From contig JANUWI010000004.1 in NCBI GenBank assembly GCA_025504975.1, positions 1,178,001 through 1,242,000 of the forward strand: DNA of 64,000 nucleotides, in the 5' to 3' direction. Numbering within the stretch: position 1 is the stretch's first letter; every line of letters begins with the position of its first letter. The DNA is from Plenodomus lindquistii. Lineage: Eukaryota; Ascomycota; Dothideomycetes; Pleosporales; Leptosphaeriaceae. A model generated the notes under the pieces. The model had not been told where the DNA came from, did no database searches, and saw only the letters and a program-made list of their open reading frames with translations. Of this stretch, positions 22,630 through 32,923 are shown piece after piece. The position numbers and the translations under genes are program-made.

Positions 22630-23921
22630 ATGGGGGTTTCTTTGGGGGGGTTGGGGGGTGACGTGTAACGGACTTTTTGGTTGGGATGTAAAGATGTTGA
22701 TCTCGGGCGTTGGGTTGGACTAGTCTTTGGACATTTTTGAATCATTGATTGTTTCTTTTTTTCCATGTCCAATCTGGTGATCTTTGTGGTTCCTTTGCGT
22801 ATCAGTAAACTGCGGTAACGTGGATGTTGTAACAATACCAAACCATCCCGCGTGCTAACATTTCACCTCCAAGACTCCTGCCCTCGCTGTCCCGTGAACT
22901 GACCGCTTTTTCAAAAGCCTTTTTCCTAGTTTCCCACCCTTCACATGCAGACAGGAACGACACCTTACTATGCAAGCTGAAATACATGAGATCACAACAT
23001 CCTCATCCCATCCCATCCCATGTACTTCTAAACTACGCGTTAGGTATACTGTACCTGCAACCTCCCTCCCCGTTGAACATCAATACAAAACACAAAATAT
23101 TTGGCTGAGAGTATATTGGTGGTGCTAGATTGAGTGGATATGTGTATTGATGGTCTTGAGGAGGTGTTTATAAGGAGGAGGGGTAGGAGGAAGAGTGGGA
23201 GGAGGAGGATTAGTAGGGGTGGCGTAGATGTGGGGTTGATAGGAGTATGTATGTGTGTATATGGGTGTGATGGGGGTAGTTTGTTAAATGCATAATGTAC
23301 TATAATGCGCGCGAGGGGTAACATAGAAGTTTTTCTACACAGTAACGCTATAAAATCAGTATTTGATAGTATGTTACAATACCTTATTGTCCTCATAGCA
23401 GGGTTGGTAGGCTCCAACATATTCTCACATGTTGTTTAAGTTCTTTCAATATGACAGAGCTCGATCTGGGTTGAAAATATGTCAAGCAGCCTTTACCTAG
23501 ATTAGATGGAAGGCGCAGAGGAATCAGAGCCAACATGGCAAAACCCCTCCCAGTGCATTATCTACAAAAAGAACTTGAAACCCAGGCCAAGCTGATTCTT
23601 CAACATGGTTGCATGACATTTGAGCAATGGTGTGCTGCCATGACGCCTCATTAGCCCGATGCTCCACGAGACTGCATGGTGGCTGCTTCTAGTAGTGTAA
23701 CTGCTGGCGGCGCACGAAAGACTGATACCAAGGTTATATTTACTAATACGACAAGTTCTGGACTTATTCTTTCGCCTGACTTCATCCAGTGTGTGTGCGA
23801 TACTGTATCTCAACCTTGCACGTGCTTTCCCCGCTGCGAAGGCTTGGGCTAGACTGTGGAACAAGGTTTGCTTCCGCGTTTCAACAAGCGACGATTCGAG
23901 CAGCAATCTTACCCAGCTGCG
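22630..23921. other. Intergenic, AT-rich with purine tract
   Basis: No gene is supported. A GA-rich tract on the + strand occupies about 23150-23220, and CATCC-type pentamer repeats lie near 22996-23022. An in-frame ATG at 23856 could extend the downstream glutamine-synthetase-like gene by 22 codons. Confidence 0.5.
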
Positions 23922-25332
23922 ATGGAAGACGTCGTGACAAACAGCGACTACATCCTCTCAAACTTCCTTGCGGCTAATCCTGAGGTCAAATTCATCGAAC
24001 TACAATGGATCGATCTTTCAGCTACGGTCCGAACTCGGGTTCTCACTGCAAGAAACATGCTAAGCCTCGTCAAAAACAAAAGGTACCATGGTGTAGCGCC
24101 AACATATTTGACCATGGTCGGCAGCAGTGTTCTTCTGTCCAGCGACCGCGCTTCGGAAGCCATAGGGCAATCGTTCTTGATTCCGGACATGGCATCTCTT
24201 CATCTCTGCCCCTGGAATAAACATCGAGGAATCCTCTGTTGCTTTTTCAGCGACCGCATCTACAATCTAGATCCGCCCAGTAACCTCAACCCGCTGTGTC
24301 CTAGAAGAGCTCTACACTACGCTATAGAAGCAGCAGAGAAGCAGGGACTCCAACTCCTCATCGGCATAGAAATCGAATTTACCATCTCGCCGCACCAAGA
24401 CAGTCACGCCGGGAAAACCTACTCGAACGTGCACCAAGCATCGTCCCGCCAAGCGCTAGACGGGGAAATGGGATCTCCCATGGAAGACATATGCACTGCG
24501 CTCGAGCATTCAGGAATCGCAGTGCAACATTTCCAAGCCGAAGGGCAGCCGCGCCAATTCGAGCTTGCCCTGGAACCATGCGCCCCCATGAACGCTGCAG
24601 ACACATACATATCCGCTCGAGCCACCATACGCACAACCTGCGCGCAACACGGATTCGTCGCGTGCTTCCACCCATGGACACCCGTTACAAACGGATTACA
24701 TGTCAATGTCTCTGTGCAGGATGACTTTGCGAATAAGTCGTACTTCCTGGGTGGCATCTTGGAGCATATGCAGGCTTTGTTCGCGTTTGGACTGCCGCTT
24801 CCTGTTTGCTATAAGCGTGTCAATGTGAACTCTTATCACCAAGCTACCGGAAGTTTCGTTTCGTGGGGCGATCAGAACCGGCAGACTCCTGTCCGGAGAA
24901 AGAGCGAGGGACTCTGGGAGTTGAGATTCGCGGATGGTTTGACGCATGCGTATCTTTTCCTTGCGGCGGTGATTCAGGCTGGTGTGCTGGGTGTGGAATT
25001 GTGTCTTGAGCCCGGGAGTGGCAACTGCAGTGGTAAATTTTATCTCTGAGATAAGTTGTTGCTTTATGAAGGCAGCTCGGCTGACGTTGATAGTGGACCC
25101 GAATTCATTGACATTTGCGCAGCGGAAAGAGTTGGGGATCGTTCAGCCTTTGCCATCTAGCATGCTTGCAGCGCAGGAGGCTCTGGTTCGTGATGAAATC
25201 CTCAAGTCTCGGTTAGGAGACGATCTCGTCAATACGTTCATCGATATTACAAGGATCTACGCTGAGAAGGCTGGAGAGGTCGGTAACGTTGATTCTGATG
25301 CCCAGAGGCTGTGGTTTATGGACAGAGGCTGA
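23922..25332 (+). CDS. Glutamine synthetase-like amide ligase, stand-alone GS domain
   Basis: Exons read as 23922-25032 and 25094-25332 (449 aa). The 61-nt intron has a GCTGAC branch site; splicing joins GSGNCS to VDPNSLTFAQRKELGI, which fits the GS C-terminus. The N-terminal beta-grasp is NPEVKFIELQWIDLSATVRTRV. Active-site motifs are present but divergent: IGIEIEF (metal Glu), GQPRQFELAL (Glu), NGLHVNVSV (His), TGSFVSWGDQNRQTPVR (Arg/ATP region) and LWELRFADGLTHAYLFLAA (Glu-x-Arg). GS-fold ligases use ATP to join glutamate or another acid to ammonia or an amine. The divergence from housekeeping GS, and the position beside an oxygenase-like gene, suggest an accessory gamma-glutamyl-amide ligase (FluG-like C-terminal domain without its amidohydrolase half). 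The substrate is unknown. Confidence 0.85.
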
Positions 25333-25419
25333 ATTATAAGATCCTGACACAAATCCGAATCAAAGCTGCTTTGAGTTCTCTTCTCTATGAGACTCTAGTC
25401 GCTGAACATAGATGCTAGA

Positions 25420-26570
25420 CTACGAGAAGACGAAAACTCTCATCTCGATACTCTCCCTATTCTCCACGGCAGCATCTTCCACTTTAAACGCTGCATGTAG
25501 ACAGTCTTTGTACTTGGTCAGTATATGCAACGAACGTGTCTCCTCATCCAAAAGGAGCAACCTACGGATCGTCTCAGCCGCATCAGACGTATCGGCAATC
25601 TTGATCATCGTAACTTCATCCGTATCCTGGTCTGGCATATAATACCAATCGTGTTGCGCACTCTCAACAGCCCACAGGCTTTCCGACGCAAAGTCTCTGC
25701 GCACACGATCTGCAGCGACGAGATGGGATGGATCTACCGTCCTCCCATCGCACACGGCCAGAGGCCAATTCTGCACTCTTTTGATAGGTCTCCACAGACT
25801 GTCTCACAGCTTAGCTTGAGGAATTCAGCGCACCATATGCTGGACTTTCTCACTTTATGATCCGAAATCGCCGTTTGAGTAGCTCAGTAGCTTCTTGGGG
25901 AAGATGGTGTTTCAGCATGACTATTCCTCCGTAGTTGCTGCAGTCTATAACGTAAATTAGAACACCCACTGCGTTGAACAAAACCTCATTGTTGAGGAAC
26001 TGACTGACCCACGTGTGGCTGTGTAGCCACGTGAAGCGGCAGAGTTGGATCTCCTAGATCGATAACTTTTGGAAGCTCTTTGGAACTGTTTCTGATCTTT
26101 TGGTACAAAATTGTCGTCAGCTTTTCTTTTGCAAGAAAACGCCAGCAGCATGCATATCCCAGAGGTTGAGTTGATGTTTTGGCTATACTTACTCTCCAGT
26201 TGTATGCGACGACTCTTGTCGCGTCTGGAAGGTTGCGTTGCAGGAACCGCTCCATTTCGGGTATATACTGTTCTTCGACGGCATCCTTATTGTGCCAGTC
26301 GCAGAATTTGGTCGCGTGTTTGCGGAACGCGAAGCCGTGCGTGTCAAGCTCGAAGCCGTGGACATTGGAGCGTACACTTCGGACACGATGGATATGTTTT
26401 GATGGCTCGAATTGCAGGTTTGTTTGTCGTGTATCCGTCGCAGAATCTGGTATGTCCATTAAAATCTCGAAAGGTTTTTCTTTCTCGAAAAGAGGCCCCC
26501 ATTTGAAGTAGTTGAAGGTTGCATTTGGATAATCGGAGCCCGCGTCGTCGTCGCTGGTGTTATGGGGCAT
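25420..26570 (-). CDS. CmcJ/AsaB-like putative Fe(II)/2-oxoglutarate hydroxylase-desaturase
   Basis: Exons read as 26570-26193, 26096-26009, 25944-25854, 25798-25566 and 25505-25420 (291 aa). Motifs follow the family sometimes labelled 'GA4 desaturase' or '7-alpha-cephem-methoxylase P8': FNYFKWG, DIPDSATDTRQTNLQFEP, EEQYIPEMERFLQ, VVAYNWR, LPLHVATQPHVDCSNYGG, LKHHLPQEATELLKRRFRIINLWRP, VQNWPLAVCDGRTVD, WYYMPDQDTDEV, LHAAF and RESIEMR. The HVD, with its Asp codon created by splicing at 26009/25944, looks like the first two ligands of an iron facial triad; LHAAF could supply the distal His. Introns 26097-26192 (96 nt) and 25506-25565 (60 nt) lack stops and keep frame. If unspliced they would insert 32 and 20 residues that the family lacks. 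The 3' end faces the GS-like gene 87 bp away. Confidence 0.82.
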
Positions 26571-28086
26571 ATTGGTCAGAAAGAATTGTAAGTATCATGT
26601 GCCATGACTTGGGGCTACTAGCACAATATAGTCATGGTACGGGAACGATCTGATCAATCTATATGTGTATGAGACTAATGTGCGGGGTCGCTGATGGCCC
26701 GGAAGGATCACCATGCAGGCGGCCAAAAGCAGAGGGACACTTGCTCCGCTGATAAGAAATGGGCTGAGCCAACACACATGAAGTGACCTACTTTAGCTCT
26801 TATATGGAAGCCAGGAGTCAATGTCCTACATATATTCCATGGCATGAATGTATTTATTACTTTATGTGTCAAACTATATGCATATGATATCAAAGAGACC
26901 AGTGTGCAACAATTCTAGTCAATTACGAGTTCCATGACCCTGAGCCTAGAGCGTCACCTCGTTTACTGTGCTATCTAGCTGATATGACTGTTAGAGCGCC
27001 GATTGGAGATGAAGTATGGTAGTATCATACTGTGGCTTGGTGCATACGCTCAGAGTGATTGAGAGTAGAACTCGTCAGGGTTTCTTGGGGTGAACGAGTC
27101 TGCCACGACGTCTTTGGGCCTCTCAGTTGCGGCACCTAGTGTGGCCTTCCAGGGCTGTGCACGACTTTCCTTGCTATCGTTTTGAGCAAGATTCTTGGGC
27201 GATGTTCGACCTTTAGTTTCGGGTGCTTTGGAGGAATCCATTTTGGAGATGGAAGCAATTCAAGTATTTATAAGTTGTATAGTATAGTAGAGACTGGGCT
27301 GTTAGGGTTCATAGGAAAGGGGCAGATACAAAGAGTTTATCCTTTCGCTAGACGGTCTTAGGTCTGCATATGCAACTATGCGTGAGGATCAGCCATGTGC
27401 ACACCTCACGACTAATGCAACTGCACAATCTTTGTGACAGACTATCTCGTACCAATCATGACAGAAGGAGTTATTCCCAATATACGCAGTAGACGCGATA
27501 AATGATAGGAAAGCTGGACCACCAGTGAAACTACTACCCAGACCTCCACGACTATCTCAGCCCCCGCAGAGGCTTGTGCGGGGTACCATCCGATGGATGA
27601 AAGATTGAACCAAGCTAACGATATCCGGCGGTGCATGTGTAACTCATGGACTGGCTTGGTTGCCTGAAACCTTGCCTGATGAGTGCAGCTCTAGTCCTCT
27701 TGGCTGTGTCCGGGCTAGCACACAAGGCCTAGGTCTTACTGTACCGTAGGCGTGGCTTCACTACTTGTCTTGCTAAGCAAATACCCAAATCGGGCTCTGG
27801 TGTATCGAATGCTTGTGGTGAAACTCGGTAGCGTTCGAGCTCATGGGGCTTGCCAGGTGAATAGGTAAAACGTGGAAAAAAAGAAAGAAGTTGCCTTGCA
27901 CTACGACGTTTGTTCAAGTGAGTTTTAAGCAACACTACGGAAGAGGGAATTTAGCTGTATGCAGCTCTTCTCGACAATAGATCCCAAGCCCTTGTCATCC
28001 TGGCCCTGTAGTATTTCTTCAGTCAGGTCCATGAGCGTTGGCGCCTGTCCTGCTGATGTCGTTTGGGTCATCCAGCTTGCACTATC
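26571..28086. other. Intergenic, one possible micro-gene
   Basis: This lies between the CmcJ-like gene and the STAND receptor, both on the minus strand. Apart from the 63-codon frame at 27050-27241 I see no gene. The region is of mixed composition with no clear repeats. Confidence 0.45.
27050..27241 (-). CDS. Possible small hydrophilic protein (63 aa)
   Basis: A 63-codon frame starts with MDSSKAPETKGRTSPK and ends FTPRNPDEFYSQSL. The ATG has a favourable context (CAAAATGG) and a TATAAATA element lies about 24-32 bp upstream, which is rather close. The composition is Lys/Ser/Glu-rich with no signal peptide. There is no homology I can recall. It could equally be chance. Confidence 0.25.
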   Translation of the reverse strand: MDSSKAPETKGRTSPKNLAQNDSKESRAQPWKATLGAATERPKDVVADSFTPRNPDEFYSQSL

Positions 28087-31000
28087 TCACGCACCAAGAA
28101 CAGGAACAAGATGCACTTTATGTGGTGCACCGTCCAATTCTGCCAGTGCTAAGGACTGAAAAGAATGCATAGAGCTGTTGTGACCTCGAAGTTGATGCAA
28201 ATTGTCCCAGCTTTGAGAACCAGCACGCATCAGACGAGCTGGACGCCTCATAAGATGTCTACGATTTGACGCTTTCTTGCGAGAGCTTTGCGGTGTTTGT
28301 TGTACTTTGTGTGTGAATATCGAGAGTCGCAGGTTTGCTGCCACAAGGTAGTCATAGTAAGCAGACTCGTCTTGGTGTTCTGTCAAACGAGTGTCTGGGG
28401 CTGCCATTTTCATGAAGGTTTCCATCGAATTTTGCGCTTCTAAACGAAGTCTGGAGGCCTCTTCGTGATATTGTGACGGAAGCCTCGATAAAGTACATGA
28501 AAGATAGTACTTCGCGCGCGTGATAGTCTCTTCTGAAAGCACAGAGCGAGTAAATGGCTCTAGGACTCCTCTTATGTAGCTCCTAGAGAAGCGTTAGTGT
28601 TCCAATGCACGCCTAAACCAGTTGTTTCCCAAGTGACGTACATGGACTTCTGATAATCTTTGACATGCAAGTACAGTATACCCAAGGCCAGTTCGGTCTG
28701 TAGAGTCACATAGCTTTGTCGACCAACTGTCTGAAGCCGAAAGTTCAGGATCAGCAGCAACTCTCCGATTGCACGTTCTAGCTTCCCTTGGCGATATAGC
28801 CTCAGTGCCCACGTTACTTTATAATAGCTGGAATGCAACGCAAACGATGCGTTTTTGCCCATGAGGATCCATGCACGTTTGGAATATCCTTCAGCCCCCT
28901 CCTGGTCGCCATAATATGCTCGTTCAAAGGACATGTTGTTATAGTACTTTGCATATTCGTACGGGATCTTGTCGACGTCACCCCAGGTCATATACTTTGC
29001 GTACAATCTTTCGCTAATCTCGCGAACGGCGGCGAAATTGTTGATCTGCCTGTAGCTCCCGCAAAGATCATTCAACGCAGCGTGTAGGAGAACATCATCT
29101 TCAAATGTTCTTTCGTCGTCTTTCTTCTTGTCGAAGTAAGATTGCCGAATAAGAAGAGCTTTCTTACATCTCTCTAAAGCTTCTGATCGTCCGCTAATGC
29201 CGATGTCGTCGAGAATGACCCCCAGCACGACATTTATGTTTGCTCGTAGCAGACCCATTTCGTCATAGTTGATACTGTCGAGAACCTCCTCTGCCGTTAG
29301 AAGGACAGCTTTACCGTCAGTGGTCAGTCCACGATCCCACATATTCATGCCAACATCGAACAAGACCCCAGCGAAATCTAAGACTCCAGGAATTCTCGGA
29401 TCCGACCTCGCATAGGCCCTGCGTAGGCTGAGGAGTTGCGGCAGATGCGCACGCATCTTCTCCCACTTTTGGGGTTCTGCTTGAACGAGCAACGTCGGTC
29501 GCGGTATTAGTCTGCGTAGTGAATTGAGTGCGCAAAGGAAAGCACCCGATCTTTCCGCCGGATCGCGGCTCAGCTTATGTTGAATTCCTTCCTGTAAGGA
29601 TCTGTGCATCGTGAGTATCCGACCTTCTTGCGATATCCCTCGTGGTCTCTCACGCGTCACGAGTTGCCTTTGTCTAAGATCAGCAATCGCTTCTAGGAAA
29701 CTAGTTCCAAATCAGTATCCTTCTTTTAACAAGGGAAGTGTAGATACCTGTCTTCAGTGTCGAATTGCAGAAATTCCAACCCTTGCCGCTCCGCGTCTGG
29801 GAATATGATCTTTTCTGCAACACCGTCTGGGTTCAAGAATGATAGGACGTAAAGAAGTCGCCTTGCGGCCGGCGAGAGTTCGTTCAGCGCAACATCAAAC
29901 ATGGTGTCGATCGTTCGTTCATACATCCAGTTCCCAGGGTGTTGACGGCTAGTCCATATACTCGAGGATCGGTTGACTGATCTCAAATACTCTGCCAGAG
30001 TACTTTGCGTCTGTGAGATGTGCCCGCTTATATGGCTGAGGTAAACCGGTAGACCGTCGACCAGCTTTGAGATTTCACGAGCTTCTTCGACCTCATGTGG
30101 CGCAGGGTCCTTTGCATCTAACATCTTCAGCAGGAAATCGCTGCCATTATCAATGTCGAAATGTGTGAGAGCAACTTTTGTGTCTGTCCATGGAACCAGG
30201 TCTCCTGGTTTTTGACATGTCACCAAAATAGATCCTGGTGCTCGTGATGACGTTGGCCAATATGTCGCAATACTTTGCCAATCTTCTACGTTGTCTAATA
30301 TCAAGAGCCAGGACTTTTCTAACAAGATGTTAACTAGCATGCATGTTGCAGCGTTTTTTGTGCTTACCACTATTGGCCAGCCACCTCCGAACGGCTTCTA
30401 CCTGTCTTGGGCCCAGATTGTCCGGACCATCATCTCCAAAGAGCCGTAATCTACGTCCAATCCCGCAATAAGCCGAGGATAGCGCAATCGAGTCCTCTGC
30501 CGGAAGCCAGAAGATACATTGGTATGACGTTCGGTAACGGTAAGCGTATTCTAAGACGGTCTGAGTCTTTCCCACACCACCCATGCCATGTAATACCGTA
30601 GATACAGGGGTCCCTACGCTATGATTACGAGACAATCGCAGGTGAATTTCGTTTAATGTGTCATCGCGACAAAAAAACCTCGGATTTTGTCGATATGGGA
30701 CCTCGAAGACTGGATATCGGATCTGCGCGGCGTTCACAATTTCTGGAGAGAGTTGCGAGATAATGTGGGCGTGGTCTGTCTCGTTCCTTTTGACGGAAAT
30801 GAATGTCGCCTTGCTCTCAAACTCATCTCTGTGCTGGTCCATCCTTTTCTGTATTGATTCCAGTCCTCGCTTGAAAGACGATGAGTACATCTGACGAATC
30901 AAGTTCTCTGGTGTAAGTTAGTTGTGTTTCTACCCTAGAGTGAGAGTTGATTTACTGATGGGGCTGCGCGAGAAGTCTTTTAAAACCAATATGTAGAATT

Positions 31001-31553
31001 CGAGAGTGTCTTCCAGCAATGAGGACAGGATGTTTTGCAAGCTAAGCTCGGTAGGAAAGAGGTCAAGGTAGTCCTGACAATGGGGGAGTAATACGTGGAA
31101 TCTTGCTAAAAGATCAAATGTCGAATCAACAGACTCCGCGAATCGGCAAGCTGCCTACAGTTGGTGTTTTAGTCTGTGCATGCTGTATCGGCTTTGCAGA
31201 GTACCAACCTCGATTATCGCAAGAATACCGCCCCATACCAGACCAGCATAGCTCGTCACTTGGGTCGAAGCCGTTATCGACTGGGTGAAAGAGGTGATAT
31301 GCCGAAAATTTGGCGTCAATTTGTCTCGCACCAGAGAAGTTAAACCTCGCGTAGCATATCGATTGCATATCGATTCGAGATGTGCTTCGAATTGTTCTGG
31401 TTTGCTGCAGTCGACGCCCTGTGGTATTTTGAATATGGCCAACTGAGTTCTACGCTTGCTGACGATTCGCTGCCAATGTGTGGGGTCCATTGTTGCTTTT
31501 GAGCATGAAGATAGATGTAGCTCTGGGATGCGCACCCGCGCAATGGAATCCAA
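28087..31553 (-). CDS. NB-ARC/TPR STAND receptor (fungal NLR-like)
   Basis: Six exons: 31553-31209, 31154-30956, 30907-30368, 30318-29748, 29700-28642 and 28582-28087 (1069 aa). Introns are 47-59 nt. The N-terminal ~280 residues form a helical effector-type region (QSITASTQVTSYAGLVWGGILAIIEA), similar to the DUF7708-type domain placed before fungal NACHT/NB-ARC domains. The NB-ARC domain has the P-loop GMGGVGKT (~289-296), Walker B LLILDNVED (~366-374), and a GSILVTCQK segment like RNBS-B/sensor 1. About residues 560-900 are helical-hairpin repeats of TPR type (LYAKYMTWGDVDKIPYEYAKYYNN and others), ending with a basic tail. Such proteins act in nonself recognition and heterokaryon incompatibility. 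The start is uncertain: ATG at 31490 would remove 21 residues. All key nucleotide-binding residues are intact. Confidence 0.86.
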
Positions 31554-32923
31554 GGTTATCCAATTTGCACCCGAATACCCGGAATTTGTATATGGTTCAC
31601 ATTGGGAAGACTGAGTCCTCGGTCATGGCGTAGCATTCTGACACACTGCCCTGTAACCTCGTGTGCTCGAAGAGGCATCTCGTCCTATGCCAAAGGTTTA
31701 AGCCTGTGCCGCTGATCACTTAGGGCGAGAAGGCGTTCTCGCTTCATATTGCCTTCCATGTCTCCGCTGCATAGTCCAATTTCTACTGTGATGACTATGT
31801 GGCTGTCTTCGGCCAAATCAATTGAAGGTTGTCGTTGCATGAACTCACCAAGATAGGTCTAGGCAGCTGGGTGCCGGCTATTATAATTCGATAGCGTTAT
31901 CAGTCTGCCTGGTCGAGACCTATGTGGGCGCATTTGCCTTATTTGCCTTGTTTGCCTCGTTTCCTCGCGCCTCGTGCGATGTGTGGTGTTCAAATGCTGG
32001 GACGTGGCTGCTGACAATTGGCCTTATTCATGCGCCAGGCTGCCAATGGGCTTGGTGCGTCCTTCTCAGTTTCGGGATCCAAGGGACCGCGCAACGTGAG
32101 CATCACATCTGTCTGGTTGCTTGACTGTACTTCCGCAGCCCTCGTTACCTTCACCCTTGGCTGTCCATTACAAGTTTTCGAATCCGCGAATTTCTGTTTT
32201 TGTGAATCCCAACGTTCGGTTGGTTGTAGCAGCAGTAATGCGTTACACGAATTAAGCGTCTATTCAACAAAATTGAGGCTGAAGGAATATGCTAGATATA
32301 CCTACCTTTCGTCCATACTCCGTTGCTAATGTACGTACCGTAGATTGCGCCATGCACCAAGACATGTTAGCGGCACGATTTGTCGCTGCTCGGCCGGCTA
32401 TTCAACAAATCTTATAAGAAAAAAACGTTCCTAAGATACCCAGAGTTAAGTTAACGTAGATTTGTATTATATACTAAGCTGTCTTAACATGCTAAAAACG
32501 CACCCCAAAACATACATTTGTATAAACCTTTCTGTATATGTTTATATGCAACTCGGGGTATAAACTCCACTCCACAATCCAATCCATCTCATCATCGTCA
32601 ACACACCCCGGATCTCACTTTCACTTTCTACCTTTATCCCCTCCCCCTCTCCCCTACACAGAAAAACCCCGCTTACACGACGAATTTAGCCTAGGCCGAC
32701 ATATCCAAAATAGCTAAACTTTTTCCTTGCCCTCCCTCACACACACACACACAAGGACCTGTCAAGAACCCGCACGACGACGCGCCAAACACCCCTGTCC
32801 TATAGACACACAAGATACCGTGAATAAACATCTACAATCGCCAGAAAAAGAAACGAAAGGAAACGAAGAACACACATGGAAGAAGCTAATGACGAGGAAA
32901 TGAATCTTTCATAAGAAGGTGAA
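31554..32923. other. Intergenic: STAND promoter, AT-rich patch, regulator 3' flank
   Basis: No gene is supported. The left part is the promoter side of the STAND gene. About 32400-32560 is clearly AT-richer than its neighbours, and 32560-32920 is C-rich on the + strand with a short CA dinucleotide run near 32739-32753. A 66-codon frame at 31924 begins with a hydrophobic stretch but has nothing else to support it. Confidence 0.45.

Noticed and set aside
25033..25075. Shorter 43-nt intron option in the GS-like gene
   Set aside because: It keeps frame but lacks a branch site and adds residues that do not fit the family; the 61-nt intron ending at 25093 has a GCTGAC branch site and a better join.
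32400..32560. AT-rich patch as a RIP-mutated transposon relic
   Set aside because: Only about 160 bp, without terminal repeats or decayed coding sequence; too short to call.
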